A DNA stretch of 64,000 nucleotides, taken from positions 1 to 64,000 of the forward strand of contig NZ_BSTM01000021.1 in assembly GCF_030269515.1 (NCBI RefSeq), in the 5' to 3' direction. A model generated the notes under the pieces. The model was given only the letters and a program-made list of their open reading frames with translations. It ran no database searches and was not told where the DNA came from. Source of the DNA: Actinomadura sp. NBRC 104412. Lineage in GTDB: Bacteria > Actinomycetota > Actinomycetes > Streptosporangiales > Streptosporangiaceae. Of this stretch, positions 41,601-49,762 are shown piece after piece. Numbering within the stretch: position 1 is the first letter of the stretch; each line of letters starts with the position of its first letter. Made by a program: the position numbers and the translations under genes.

Positions 41601-42591
41601 CGAGCTGCGAGTCGTAGGACGCCATGCCGCCGTCCACCACCACGACGTGCAGGGGCAGCTCGGAGGAGGGGCGGCCCGCCACGAACCTGGCGCGGTCCTT
41701 GACCTCCTGCCCGAGCATGACCTCCAGCTCCGACATGGTCGGCGCGATCAGCCTGACCTGCCCGGCGGCGTCGTACTCGGTGGGGTGCAGCGCGTGCGGA
41801 AGCCACTTCACCCAGTCCCAGTGGACGAGCTGCTCCTGCGAGGTGCACACGGAGATGCGCACGTCATCAGGGGTGTGGAAGGTCGCGAGCTGCATCAGCA
41901 TGGCCCGCACCATCGCCCGGGTCGCCTCGCCGTCCCCGGACAGGAAGATCCGCGAGAACGAGCGCAGGTTGATCGCCACCGGCAGCGCCGGGACGGTGGA
42001 GTGGGTGCGGATGAACCGGCGCAGCGCGCCCGCGCTCATCGGCTCCAGGTCCTCCACCGGCTTCGTCTCCGGCGCGATCAGCTGCACGCCCAGCTTCTGC
42101 GGGCCCGCGCCGACCCGCACCTGCCCGAAGTCGCCGTCCTCGGGACGCCGTTCCCACATGCGCGCGCTCATCGCCAGCGACCACAGCCGCGACGGGTCGG
42201 GGTTGTACCACTCCAGCGCCTCGCGCTGCTGCGCGGCGGCCTTGCGCACCTTGGCCCGGACCTGGCCGAGGTAACGCAGGTAGTCGCGCCGGTCGGCGTT
42301 CAGCTTGGACTTGCGTTCCCCGCTGCGCTGCCCGACCTGTGAGAACATCATGCCGAACATCGACAGCCCCATCATCCCGCCCGCGACCATCTGGATCGGG
42401 TTGGAATTGGGGTTGAGGAACATGAAGGCCATCGCGCCCGACCCGGCCGCCATCGGCAGGTAGGTCATCACGTTCCGGAACCCGTCGCTGACGACCTCGG
42501 GCAACTCGGGCGGGGACTCCAGCAGGATCTCACCCCGCGGCAACTCCGGTGGCTTGCGCCGTTCCTTGCGCCGGACCACGACGGTGCTCAC
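38608..42591 (-). CDS. eccC: Type VII secretion ATPase EccC (single chain)
   Basis: A 1327-residue FtsK/SpoIIIE-type motor of the ESX membrane complex. Two membrane helices lie at about residues 40-90. Three ATPase domains follow, all with intact P-loops: GATGSGKSE at ~482, GGPQSGKST at ~839 and GDTECGKSN at ~1124. Their Walker B regions are LFLVLDEFSELL, DVFLIVDNW and LFLIIDDYEM; the second ends in DN rather than DE, common in this domain. The Ca and Cb halves are fused, unlike ESX-1 of mycobacteria. It recognises WXG100 export signals. Transcribed opposite to the rest of the locus, divergent from the membrane-protein/YbaB genes. Confidence 0.96.
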   Translation of the reverse strand: MSTVVVRRKERRKPPELPRGEILLESPPELPEVVSDGFRNVMTYLPMAAGSGAMAFMFLNPNSNPIQMVAGGMMGLSMFGMMFSQVGQRSGERKSKLNADRRDYLRYLGQVRAKVRKAAAQQREALEWYNPDPSRLWSLAMSARMWERRPEDGDFGQVRVGAGPQKLGVQLIAPETKPVEDLEPMSAGALRRFIRTHSTVPALPVAINLRSFSRIFLSGDGEATRAMVRAMLMQLATFHTPDDVRISVCTSQEQLVHWDWVKWLPHALHPTEYDAAGQVRLIAPTMSELEVMLGQEVKDRARFVAGRPSSELPLHVVVVDGGMASYDSQLAADGIEGVCVIDLSQTVGSTTEAGTLRLNVAPDRVHMLKKDRTGKDVPTPIGKPDKASVAQSEGLARQLAPFRSSATDTEVEDDVLSGNMTLTSLLGVDNPYAVDPRQVWRPRAQRNRFRVPIGLDADGRPIELDIKESAQGGMGPHGLCIGATGSGKSELLRTLVLGLAMTHSPEILNFVLVDFKGGATFLGMEGLQHVSAIITNLEDELPLVDRMYDALHGEMVRRQEYLRQMGNYASLRDYEKARLDGANLPPMPTLFLVLDEFSELLSAKPDFAELFVMIGRLGRSLGVHLLLASQRLEEGKLRGLDTHLSYRIGLRTFSAMESRVVLGVPDAYELPPAPGNGYLKFATEPMVRFKAAYVSGPVDEQPGQTQNGNTGSQIAAQVVPYMSGYIRPQVIEEPGAQQQPEPEDNKNKASLFDVVVGQLAGHGPAAHQIWLPPLDDPPPLNQMLPQLSVTPEHGLTTAGWEGRGKLYAMAGIVDKPFHQRRDPYWLDLSGGAGHIGIAGGPQSGKSTAIRTLMASLALTHTPAEVQFYCLDFGGGSLAAMADLPHVGGIATRLDADRVRRTVAEVSSLLEQREREFAERGIDGIATYRRMRASGEYRGDGYGDVFLIVDNWLTLRQDYEAISDTVTQLAARGLGYGIHIIAASNKWTEFRTNVRDLLGTKLELRLGDPYESEIDRKLAGNVPENRPGRGLSRDGFHFLTALPRIDGGGADESLNDGVMKMCQAIAQNWQGPRAPQVRMLPDVLPAAQMPTPAETGLRIPIGIDEDSLSPVFLDFNSDPHFIVLGDTECGKSNLLRHITTGITDRYTPEQARIIFIDYGRSLLDVATTEHQIGFAASAPAAVSLVNDIRGAMMERLPPADLTPDQLRSRSWWTGAELFLIIDDYEMVATSDNPLRPLVELLPQSRDIGLHIILARAMGGAGRGMFDPAITRIKEMASPGLVMSGSKEEGVLLGNVKPEKLPVGRGYHVDRRTGTRLIQTVLREETPQA

Positions 42592-42884
42592 TGGCTCAAG
42601 CTCCCCTCATCCCTGGGCATGCGCCCACCCAAGGCTGGACATCCTACGGACGTGAGCGGCGGGGTGAAGGTCATGCCCCATTCAAGGTCATGACCGTGCG
42701 TATATGGTCACTCGTGCTCATCCCAACCGCAACCGCCCGCTCCTCAGCACGTACAACATTTCCGTCCCGGGCGGCACCGATATCCGATGCGGCAGGGGCC
42801 TGAAACGTTCACAATCGTCGAGTAAGGTTCCTCGGACCCCGCTGGTTCGCTTGGTCAATCGCTCGGCAAGGGGAGACACGGGAG
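42592..42884. other. 293-bp divergent regulatory region between eccC and the membrane-protein gene
   Basis: Less GC-rich than its flanks (for example CGTATATGG near 42697 and ACGTACAACATTTCC near 42749). It must contain the promoters of eccC and of the plus-strand pair. No repeat, RNA or short protein was recognised. Confidence 0.5.
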
Positions 42885-43286
42885 ATGATCGCGTACGTGC
42901 GCCCCGGTTGGGCCGGGGCCGGCCTGACGAGCCCGGAACGGCCGGGCATCGACAATCCCGTCCTCGCCTACATCGGCCTGGCGGCCCTCGTGGTGTTTCT
43001 CGTGGGGTGTGTCGTAGCCGGAGTGATGGCGTACACGGGACGGTGGCGTTCCTGGTATCCCCCAAAGATCACCCAGACGTGCTCGCCACTGAGCATGCCG
43101 TGGGCGGCCGGCGCCTTCCTTCTCATGCTGCTCGCGGCGGGCCTGGACGTGGTGCTCGACGGCCTTCCGATGGTCTTGGGCTTCATCCTCGTCGGATGCG
43201 CCGTGGTGCTGCTGCTCATAGGGTTGGTGTACGTCTTCCCGCCCCGCAGGCTGCTGCCACGCTGGATCCGAGATGACGGGTGGTGA
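42885..43286 (+). CDS. Hypothetical three-helix membrane protein in the ESX locus
   Basis: A 133-residue protein with three clear membrane helices: NPVLAYIGLAALVVFLVGC, AGAFLLMLLAAGLDVVL and GFILVGCAVVLLLIGLVYVF. A short loop GRWRSWYPPK follows the first helix. No family was recognised. Start is ATG 42885 after GGGAG. It is 40 bp before a YbaB-like gene and divergent from eccC, so it is probably an accessory part of the secretion system. It could stand in for a missing small component, but nothing in the sequence shows this. Confidence 0.6.
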   Translation: MIAYVRPGWAGAGLTSPERPGIDNPVLAYIGLAALVVFLVGCVVAGVMAYTGRWRSWYPPKITQTCSPLSMPWAAGAFLLMLLAAGLDVVLDGLPMVLGFILVGCAVVLLLIGLVYVFPPRRLLPRWIRDDGW

Positions 43287-43326
43287 CCAGAGCGCCCTGA
43301 ACGAGCCGTAGAACGCGAGGAGAGAA

Positions 43327-43797
43327 ATGTTCCCAGCCGGAGACATGGACATCGAGCGGATGCTGCGGGAGTCGCGGGAACGGGCGTGGAAGCTGGCCGA
43401 GGTCCGGGACCGGGTGGTGGGGCTCACCGGCCATGCGGAGTCGCCCGACGGCAGGATCAAGGTCACCAGCAGCGCCGCCGATCCGCTCGCCGAGCTCGAC
43501 ATCGATCCCCGCGCCATGCGCATGTCCTCAGGCGAGCTCGCCACCGCGATCCGGGAGACCGTCCGGCTCGCCCGCCGGGACCTGGAGGAGCAGATCGAGC
43601 GGGTCACCGCCGAGCAGTACGGCGAAGAGAACCCGCTCGACATGCTGGGGAAAAACGAGGATTTACAGCGCAACCTCAACGAGATGCAGGACATGTTCCG
43701 GCAGACCGGCCAGCAGGCGCAAAGGATGCTCGAAGACTTGCAGCAGCGCTTGGGCCTGCGCTCGGACCCGGGTGGATCCAAGCCCGGCCCTGGCTGA
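43327..43797 (+). CDS. YbaB/EbfC-family protein at the ESX locus
   Basis: A 156-residue protein with the YbaB pattern: an N-terminal helix (MDIERMLRESRERAWKLAEV), the core VTGHAESPDGRIKVTSSAADPLAELDIDPRAM, and a C-terminal helical segment that continues as a coiled coil (LQRNLNEMQDMFRQTGQQ). Start is ATG 43327 after AGGAGAG. It is cotranscribed with the upstream membrane protein. Its repeat association with ESX genes, here and at 36923, suggests a chaperone or adaptor role rather than nucleoid binding, as an inference. Confidence 0.75.
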   Translation: MFPAGDMDIERMLRESRERAWKLAEVRDRVVGLTGHAESPDGRIKVTSSAADPLAELDIDPRAMRMSSGELATAIRETVRLARRDLEEQIERVTAEQYGEENPLDMLGKNEDLQRNLNEMQDMFRQTGQQAQRMLEDLQQRLGLRSDPGGSKPGPG

Positions 43798-43821
43798 GCA
43801 TGACCGGGCCTGGATTGGGTT

Positions 43822-44769
43822 CTAGGTGGATTTGGGCTGGGTGTCGTCGACGTACTTGTGGCCTGGTGCCGGGTTGCCGTCCTCATCCGTCCCGTAGGAG
43901 TTGCCCCAATCGCTGAAGAACGAGCCCAGGACGGGCGACCCGTTGAGCGCGTCGGCTGTGCCGAGCGTGGCCGCCAGCTTCTCCCCGAAGGTCAACGGCG
44001 CGATGCGCGACGTCAGCGGGGTACCCAGCCTGGTGGTGGGGTTGGCCCCGAAGACCTCGGACGTGCGCTTGACGAGGAGGTAGTTGACGGCGCCCTTGAG
44101 CATGTCGTCGGCACCGTTCATCGTCGCCTGACCGAAGGTCGCCCAGACCTGGGCGTTGCCGTTGAACCGCTGGCCGAGAACGTTGGTGCCGAGGAACGCC
44201 CCCCAGACGTACGTGGTGCCGCGTGAGATCTGCGTGATGATCGACGAGCCCGTGCTGAGCACGCGGTAGCAGACGCTGGCGAACTGGTTCGCCTGGGCCA
44301 TGAGCTGCGCGGCCACGGGGGTGCCGACGACGGTCGCCGCCGCGATGGCGATACCCGTGGCGAAGATCGCCAGCAGGGTCGTGATGACGAACATCAGGTA
44401 GATGAAGACGCCGATGATGACCGCGAGGATGTACAGGGCGACCGTCACCGACCAGGCCATGACGATGGCGAAGTCGAGCTGGTCGGAGTAGTCGTCCATC
44501 GTGCCCTCGAAGGCGGTCCGGTCGTCGCCCTTCCAGTGGCTCGGGTCGACCCGGCGGGTGAGCTCCTCGATCTTCCGCTGGGCCTGTTCCAGCTGGTCGA
44601 TCGTCGCCTTCCAGCCGTCCGCGCCGCTCCACAGCTTCCCCGCGTCGCCCTGCGCCTGCATGACGATCGGGACGATGGGGATCGCGGCCGGGATGATCAT
44701 GGCCGCGTAGAGCGACTCGAACCAGGCCGCCTGCGCGAGGCCGGACGTGATGTCGAGCGGGTTGCCCAT
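43822..44769 (-). CDS. WXG-containing membrane protein, probable ESX substrate or accessory
   Basis: A 315-residue protein. The N-terminal ~115 residues form two amphipathic helices around the WXG turn SHWKGDDRTAF, like a WXG100 hairpin. This is followed by two or three long hydrophobic helices (VTVALYILAVIIGVFIYLMFVITTLLAIFATGIAIAAA is one continuous region). A ~180-residue C-terminal part without membrane segments ends in HKYVDDTQPKST. Fusion of a WXG fold to a membrane domain is uncommon and reminiscent of PPE or LXG-type secreted proteins. Its start ATG 44769 overlaps the stop of the upstream gene by one base, so the two are coupled. Confidence 0.65.
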   Translation of the reverse strand: MGNPLDITSGLAQAAWFESLYAAMIIPAAIPIVPIVMQAQGDAGKLWSGADGWKATIDQLEQAQRKIEELTRRVDPSHWKGDDRTAFEGTMDDYSDQLDFAIVMAWSVTVALYILAVIIGVFIYLMFVITTLLAIFATGIAIAAATVVGTPVAAQLMAQANQFASVCYRVLSTGSSIITQISRGTTYVWGAFLGTNVLGQRFNGNAQVWATFGQATMNGADDMLKGAVNYLLVKRTSEVFGANPTTRLGTPLTSRIAPLTFGEKLAATLGTADALNGSPVLGSFFSDWGNSYGTDEDGNPAPGHKYVDDTQPKST

Positions 44770-45161
44770 CAGTTCCCTTCCCTGAGCGTGGAGGAGTCCT
44801 CGGCCTTGGCGTAGGTGGCGGCCGTGGTCTCCATCCGGTCGTGGATGTCGATCGCGTGCTGGGACTTCTGGATGAGGTCCTGGTCGGCGAACTCGATGAG
44901 CTGCGTGTACATCAGCGCCGCGCTGATCGCGAACATCGTGTAGGAGTCCGGCTGAACGTTGCGGGGCTCGGCGTTGAGCTTGTAGCGGGCCTGCTTGAAG
45001 ATCTCTGTGAGCTCGGTCTCGATCTGCCCGCCCAGCCTTCTCAGCTCGGCGGGGTCGAAACGGACCTCCCCGCTGCCGGAGCCGCCCCCACCCTGCGACG
45101 GCGAGGGGCGGGGGGACGGGGAGGGGCCGTTCAGGTAGTTGGCGATTCTGTTGTTGCCCAC
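44769..45161 (-). CDS. EspC-like ESX substrate with YxxxE export motif
   Basis: A 130-residue protein: a Ser/Pro/Gly linker (residues 11-35), then two helices (ELRRLGGQIETELTEIFKQARYKL and FAISAALMYTQLIEFADQDLIQ) and a third ending in TTAATYAKAEDSST. The YAKAE element fits the YxxxD/E type VII secretion signal after a helix-turn-helix. It resembles EspC-type partners more than WXG100 because no WXG turn is seen. Start is GTG 45161. It is translationally coupled (TGATG) to the WXG-membrane gene, so the pair may be secreted or assembled together. Confidence 0.65.
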   Translation of the reverse strand: MGNNRIANYLNGPSPSPRPSPSQGGGGSGSGEVRFDPAELRRLGGQIETELTEIFKQARYKLNAEPRNVQPDSYTMFAISAALMYTQLIEFADQDLIQKSQHAIDIHDRMETTAATYAKAEDSSTLREGN

Positions 45162-45411
45162 GGGGCCTCCAGTCTGCGAGCAGGTATCGTCCGCGTGGCG
45201 ATCTGGGTGGTTGACAATGCCTCAGGGTTGTCGGATGACCGTACAAGACGGTCGGTTCGGAAGGGTGCGTGCGGAGCGGGGCGGCCATACCATCCGGGGC
45301 GCAGAGAGTCACAAACTATCGCGCGTCTCCTAGGCCACCCTCTATGTTGTTACGGTTTCCGCCGTGTCGGACCGTTCTGTGCGGCCCGTGTGAGCTTAGG
45401 TAGGGAGAACG
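45162..45411. other. 250-bp divergent promoter region before eccD
   Basis: Contains TTGACA at 45211-45216 on the plus strand without a well-spaced -10, and a comparatively AT-rich stretch near 45305-45360. It should drive eccD-eccB in one direction and the EspC-like pair in the other. No gene is seen. Confidence 0.45.
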
Positions 45412-46809
45412 GTGGCTAAAGTCACGGGGGCGGAGTTGTGCCGGGTCACGGTCGTGGCCCCCAAGCGCCGTATCGACATCTCGTTGCCCGCGCACGTCCC
45501 CTTCGCCCAGCTGTTCCCGGCGATCCTGCACTACTCCGGCAACCGGATGGCCGACGCCGGGCTGGCGCACGGAGGCTGGGTGTTGCAGCGCCTCGACGAC
45601 GCGCCGCTCGACGGCGGGGTGACGCCCGCGCAGGCCGGCCTGCGCGACGGTGAGGTGCTCTACCTGCGTCCCGGGATGTCGCAGTTGCCGGAGCTCGCGT
45701 TCGACGACGTCCCGGACGTGGTCGCGACCGCGGTGCGGGACCGGCGCGACCGGTGGCGCCCCGAATGGACGCGCAACTTCGCGCTCGGCGTCGGCGCGGG
45801 CGGTTCCGCGGTGGCCGCGGTCATGCTGCTGCTGTCCGGGCCGTCCTGGATCGTCCCGGCGGCGTGCGCGGGCGCCATCGCGCTGGTGCTGGTGATCGCG
45901 GCGGTGGCGGTCTCGCGCGCGGCGGGCGACGCGCAGGCGGGAACGGTTCTCGGCTTCGCGGCCATGCCGCACGCCTTCCTCGCCGGGCTGCTCGCCCCCG
46001 CCCGCGACACCGCGTTCGGCGACCTGGGCGCGCTGCACGTGCTGGCGGGGTTCGGCGCCGTGGTCCTGGTCGCGATGATCGCCGCGGCGGCGGTCACCGA
46101 GGGCACCTCGGTCTTCTGGGGGACGGTCGTCGGCGGCCTCCTCGGCGCCATCGGCTCCGGGGTCTCGGTGCTGTTCGAGAACCTCAACCCCGCCGGGATC
46201 GCCGCGTTCGTGGTGGTGGTCGCGATGATGCTGACCCCGCTCACCCCGACCCTGGCGTTCCGGTTCTCCAAGGTGACGCTGCCGCCCGTCCCGCAGAGCG
46301 CCGAGGACCTGCGGCGCGACACCATCATGGTGGACGGCCGGCAGGTGCTCACCCGCACCGCGCTCGCCGACCGGTTCATCACCGGCTTCACCGTCGGGCT
46401 CGGCCTGACCGGGTTCCTCGGGCTGCTGCCCTCCGCCTTCGACGACGGCTGGCTCGGCCCGATCACCGCGGCGGTGATCTCGTTCCTGATGCTGCTGCGC
46501 TCCCGGCTGTTCCGCGGCCGCGTGCAGAGGCTGGCGCTGCTGGTCCCCGGCATGGCCGGGCTGGGCGCGCTGGCGCTCGCCATCTCCATGGACGGCTCCA
46601 TCGTGATGGTGGTGGCCGGCGGGGTGGTGCCGGTCCTGGCGTTCAGCGCGATCGTGGTCGGCGTCGGGCTGTGGCTGCCCGGCCGGCAGCCCTCGCCGTT
46701 CTGGGGGCGTGCGGGCGACATCCTGGAGCTGTTCCTGCTGATCGCGCTCATCCCGCTCGCGGCGGGCGAATGCGGGCTGTTCTCGTACATGCGCGGGCTG
46801 GCCGGTTAG
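45412..46809 (+). CDS. eccD: Type VII secretion membrane protein EccD
   Basis: A 465-residue core component of the ESX pore. The N-terminal ~90 residues form the ubiquitin-like domain (RVTVVAPKRRIDISLPAHVPFAQLFPAIL...GGVTPAQAGLRDGEVLYLRP), a linker follows, and then about eleven membrane helices fill the rest. Start is GTG 45412 after AGGGAG. eccB follows after 9 bp, so the two form an operon. EccD is the most hydrophobic ESX subunit and surrounds the inner-membrane channel. Confidence 0.95.
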   Translation: MAKVTGAELCRVTVVAPKRRIDISLPAHVPFAQLFPAILHYSGNRMADAGLAHGGWVLQRLDDAPLDGGVTPAQAGLRDGEVLYLRPGMSQLPELAFDDVPDVVATAVRDRRDRWRPEWTRNFALGVGAGGSAVAAVMLLLSGPSWIVPAACAGAIALVLVIAAVAVSRAAGDAQAGTVLGFAAMPHAFLAGLLAPARDTAFGDLGALHVLAGFGAVVLVAMIAAAAVTEGTSVFWGTVVGGLLGAIGSGVSVLFENLNPAGIAAFVVVVAMMLTPLTPTLAFRFSKVTLPPVPQSAEDLRRDTIMVDGRQVLTRTALADRFITGFTVGLGLTGFLGLLPSAFDDGWLGPITAAVISFLMLLRSRLFRGRVQRLALLVPGMAGLGALALAISMDGSIVMVVAGGVVPVLAFSAIVVGVGLWLPGRQPSPFWGRAGDILELFLLIALIPLAAGECGLFSYMRGLAG

Positions 46810-46818
46810 GAGGTCGCC

Positions 46819-48225
46819 ATGCAGACACGCAAGGACCTGCTGCAAGCCCACCGGCTGATGACCCAGCGGGCCTCGCTGGCGCTGATCACCGGAGAGCCCG
46901 ACAACCCCGAGCTGCCGCTGCGCAGGATGAACATCGGCGCGTTCAGCGGCATCATGATCGCGATTCTGGTGTGCGCGGCCTTCGGCATCTTCGGCATCAT
47001 CCGTCCCGGCGGCGCGACGGGGCTGGAGAAGCCCGGCATGCTGCTGGTCGAGAAGGAGACCGGCGCCCGGTACATCTGGTGCGAGGGCAAGCTGTGCCCG
47101 GTCGCCAACTACGTCTCGGCGAGGCTCGTCGCGGGCAAGGACTCCAAGAGCCGCCGCACCGTCTCCACCAACTCCCTCAGCAAGTTCGAGCGCGGGCCGC
47201 TGATCGGCATCCAGGGCGCGCCCAACACCCTGCCCGAGCCCAAGAAGCTGACGAAGGGTCCCTGGTCGGTGTGCGTGCGCGCGGTGACGACCACCTCGGC
47301 CGGGCGCCAGTCCCTGGTGACGCTCCTGGCGGGACGGCGGGTCGGGGGCACCCCGCTGCGCAACGACCAGGCGGTCGTCGTCCAGGCGGACGGTCAGAAC
47401 TGGTTGCTGTGGCGCAACATGCGGATGCGGATGCCGCAGTACGCGCTGCCCACGCTCGGCGGGACGCCGGTCGGCATCTCCGGCAAGTGGCTCGACTCGG
47501 TGTCGCAGGGTCCCGACTACGCGGCGCCGCCGATCGCCGGGCTGGGACAGCCCGCGCAGGGGCCGCTCGGTCCGGGACGGGTCGGCCAGGTCTTCGCCGT
47601 GAACACCTCCTCCGGCAACGCCGCCGCGTACGTGCTGCTCGCCGACGGGCTGGCGCCGATCACCACGATCCAGCGGGACCTGCTCGTCGCCGACCCGCGT
47701 ACCCGCGTCGCGTACGGCAACCAGCAGGTCCAGGCGATCCCCGTGGACGCGGGCCGGGTGAACTCCACGCCGCAGTCGCGGCAGCAGGTGCGGGACGCGC
47801 GGCTGGACGGCAGGGCGCCGGCGATGGCCCCGTACCAGGAGAGCAGCGCGCTGTGCGCGGTCTACGACGACCCGACCGGCAACTCCGACGCCAAGCTGGC
47901 GATCGGAGGGACGCTGCCGTCCCCGCCCGGCGGGCCGCAACCGGTGGGCGCGGACCAGTTGGTGTTCCCGCCCGGCAGCGCGGCGCTGGCCGGGCGGGTG
48001 CCGAGCCCCGGAAAGGCCAACGAGGTCAACACGTATTACCTAGTGGCCGAGGGCAAGCGGTTCCCGATCAAGGACGCTCAGGCGGCGGAGAGCCTCGGGT
48101 ACGCGCTGCCGGGGAACGCCTCGAAGGTCCCGGCCGGCGTTCTGGACCTGATCGCTCAGGGACCGGTGCTCGATCCGGCCGCCGTGTCGACCACCGTTCC
48201 GTTGAATGCTCAATCAGCGAACTGA
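46819..48225 (+). CDS. eccB: Type VII secretion protein EccB
   Basis: A 468-residue component with a short cytoplasmic N-terminus (MQTRKDLLQAHRLMTQR, highly typical), one membrane helix at about residues 38-62 and a large extracytoplasmic domain of internal repeats. Family features are CEGKLCPVANYVSARL with its disulfide pair, FERGPLIGIQGAPN and YYLVAEGKRFPIKD. EccB links EccC and EccD and may bind the cell wall. Start is ATG 46819 after TAGGAGG. Confidence 0.96.
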   Translation: MQTRKDLLQAHRLMTQRASLALITGEPDNPELPLRRMNIGAFSGIMIAILVCAAFGIFGIIRPGGATGLEKPGMLLVEKETGARYIWCEGKLCPVANYVSARLVAGKDSKSRRTVSTNSLSKFERGPLIGIQGAPNTLPEPKKLTKGPWSVCVRAVTTTSAGRQSLVTLLAGRRVGGTPLRNDQAVVVQADGQNWLLWRNMRMRMPQYALPTLGGTPVGISGKWLDSVSQGPDYAAPPIAGLGQPAQGPLGPGRVGQVFAVNTSSGNAAAYVLLADGLAPITTIQRDLLVADPRTRVAYGNQQVQAIPVDAGRVNSTPQSRQQVRDARLDGRAPAMAPYQESSALCAVYDDPTGNSDAKLAIGGTLPSPPGGPQPVGADQLVFPPGSAALAGRVPSPGKANEVNTYYLVAEGKRFPIKDAQAAESLGYALPGNASKVPAGVLDLIAQGPVLDPAAVSTTVPLNAQSAN

Positions 48226-48514
48226 TCAGGATTTTTCGGATCCGGCCGAACCAAGTCTGATCAACGATCGTCCAACGAACTGTGAAAGGAGAGGGTGCGA
48301 GAAGTGGGGCGTCCTGCCCTCCGGTAAGGGGATGGACACCCTACGATCAAGACCGTACTCTGGTGGATACTCTGCGGCGCGCGACCCCCCGCTCAAGATC
48401 AGCCACAGGGGCTTTCGTGCTGCCGAAACCCGGGGGCATACGGCGCGACGACCCGGGCGCCTCTGCCCGCACGATCTCCCGCGGGTCCTGACAACCAGTC
48501 ACTGGAGGTGACGG
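48226..48514. other. 289-bp non-coding leader before the WXG100 pair
   Basis: Comparatively AT-rich at its start (GATCAGGATTTTTCGGATCC near 48225-48243). TACGAT at 48342-48347 and TACTCT near 48356 and 48368 are possible -10 elements for the esx genes. No repeat or RNA gene was recognised. Confidence 0.45.
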
Positions 48515-48835
48515 ATGGGACAGCAGTCTGCCGTCGACAGAGCAGCGATGCAGCAGGCGGCCAACGACGTGGACGCGTCGGCCAACATCATCAAGGGTCT
48601 CCAGACCCAGCTCGAGGGACACAAGAACCAGGTCCGCTCGATGTGGGAAGGTAACGCCTCCATGGCGTTCGAGCAGGTGTTCGCCCGCTTCAACGAGGAC
48701 TTCACCAAGGTGCTGAGGGCCCTTGAGGGAATGCACGAGAGCCTGGTCCAGACGAAGATCACCTACGAGTCCAAGGAAGAGATGTCCGAGCAGGCCGTGA
48801 ACAAGGTGCAGGCCCTGCTCAACGGCCGTACCTGA
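48515..48835 (+). CDS. WXG100-family secreted protein (EsxB-like)
   Basis: A 106-residue helical hairpin with the WxG turn SMWEGNASMAFEQVF at about residue 44 and heptad-rich helices on both sides. The C-terminus is ESKEEMSEQAVNKVQALLNG, without a canonical YxxxD/E, so the export signal may be TYESKEE (Y followed by E at +4). Start is ATG 48515 after GGAGGTG. It forms a bicistron with the next WXG100 gene (44-bp gap), the usual arrangement for an EsxA-EsxB heterodimer. Confidence 0.92.
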   Translation: MGQQSAVDRAAMQQAANDVDASANIIKGLQTQLEGHKNQVRSMWEGNASMAFEQVFARFNEDFTKVLRALEGMHESLVQTKITYESKEEMSEQAVNKVQALLNGRT

Positions 48836-48879
48836 CACCCACCCCCGCCCGGTGATCGACTCTGGATCGAAGGAGAGAG

Positions 48880-49167
48880 ATGAGCTACACAAGGGCCAAC
48901 TTCGGTGGCCTCACCGAGGGTGAGGCCCAGTTCAGCCAGGCCGCCCGCGCCCTCATGGACGAGCTGAACGACCTGGAGGGCAAGCTGCGCACCAAGCTCA
49001 ACCAGTGGGAGGGCTCGGCGCAGGAGGCTTACTGGGTCTACCAGAAGCAGTGGGACGCCGCCGCCAAGGACATGCAGAACGTCGTCGCCCAGCTCGGGCT
49101 GGCGATCCGTGACGCGAACGAGAACTACCAGCAGGCCGAACGGTCGAACGCCGGCATCTGGGGCTGA
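48880..49167 (+). CDS. WXG100-family secreted protein (EsxA-like)
   Basis: A 95-residue helical hairpin with QWEGSAQEAYWVYQKQW at the turn (WEG near residue 43) and a short tail NYQQAERSNAGIWG; the sequence YQQAE fits the YxxxD/E export signal. Start is ATG 48880 after GAAGGAGAG. It is the partner of the preceding WXG100 gene and is followed by a strong terminator, so the pair can be made in excess of the secretion machinery. Confidence 0.93.
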   Translation: MSYTRANFGGLTEGEAQFSQAARALMDELNDLEGKLRTKLNQWEGSAQEAYWVYQKQWDAAAKDMQNVVAQLGLAIRDANENYQQAERSNAGIWG

Positions 49168-49229
49168 AGCCCCGTATGGGACCCGGGCGAGGCCGGCGTG
49201 ACCGCACACGGGCTTCCTGGGCGGCCAAC

Positions 49230-49259
49230 GGGCCCTGGTCACCTGGTCGACCAGGGCCC
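49230..49259 (+). terminator. Hairpin terminator after the WXG100 pair
   Basis: GGGCCCTGGTC (49230-49240) pairs perfectly with its complement at 49249-49259 across an 8-nt loop. Confidence 0.75.
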
Positions 49260-49368
49260 GGCCCGGTCCGGTTCCCCGGACGAACGCATGATGTGCCGTC
49301 CTGACTTGTGGTGACGGCCGATGGGGATGAATCAGCCGGCGGAATGCCGGCAGGAGGTGTGAAAAGAC

Positions 49369-49725
49369 GTGGGGCACCCCAGAAATCTGCCGCCGCTTGG
49401 CACCAGAGAAGTCAGGATCGATCACGACACGCTCAAAGATATCGCGCGCATTCTGCGTGCTGACATGAACAACCTGCACGACGGCCGGTGGAAGGAGAAG
49501 ATCGACGACTCCTTCCCTCCGGTCGAGGCCATGGGTGACTACACGGCGGGCAGGTCACTGCACCAGACGATCAGGAACGCCAGGGACCAGATCGGGAATA
49601 CGCACCAGTCGTTCGTCCAGGCGTACGAGGCAGTGATCACCGCTTTGGAGAATTCGGAGCAGAACTACCGCGACGCCGACGACAACTCTGCGGCCGGCGT
49701 CCGTAACCGTGCGAGGCTCGACTGA
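49369..49725 (+). CDS. Small helical ESX substrate with YxxxD motif
   Basis: A 118-residue helical protein. IDHDTLKDIARILRADMNNLHD and SLHQTIRNARDQIGNTHQSFVQAYEAVITALENSEQ are its main helices, and SEQNYRDADDNSA carries YRDAD, a good YxxxD/E secretion signal. No WXG turn is present, so it is closer to EspC or PE-type partners. Start is GTG 49369 after AGGAGG. It precedes the PPE-like gene by 37 bp; the two probably form a secreted heterodimer like a PE-PPE pair. Confidence 0.7.
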   Translation: MGHPRNLPPLGTREVRIDHDTLKDIARILRADMNNLHDGRWKEKIDDSFPPVEAMGDYTAGRSLHQTIRNARDQIGNTHQSFVQAYEAVITALENSEQNYRDADDNSAAGVRNRARLD

Positions 49726-49762
49726 TGTCGCAGGCGGTTGACAAGAGAGGGTGTGATCGCGA

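Noticed and set aside
48226..48514. Short coding frame before the WXG100 pair
   Set aside because: Candidate frames lack ribosome binding sites and overlap the likely promoter and leader region.
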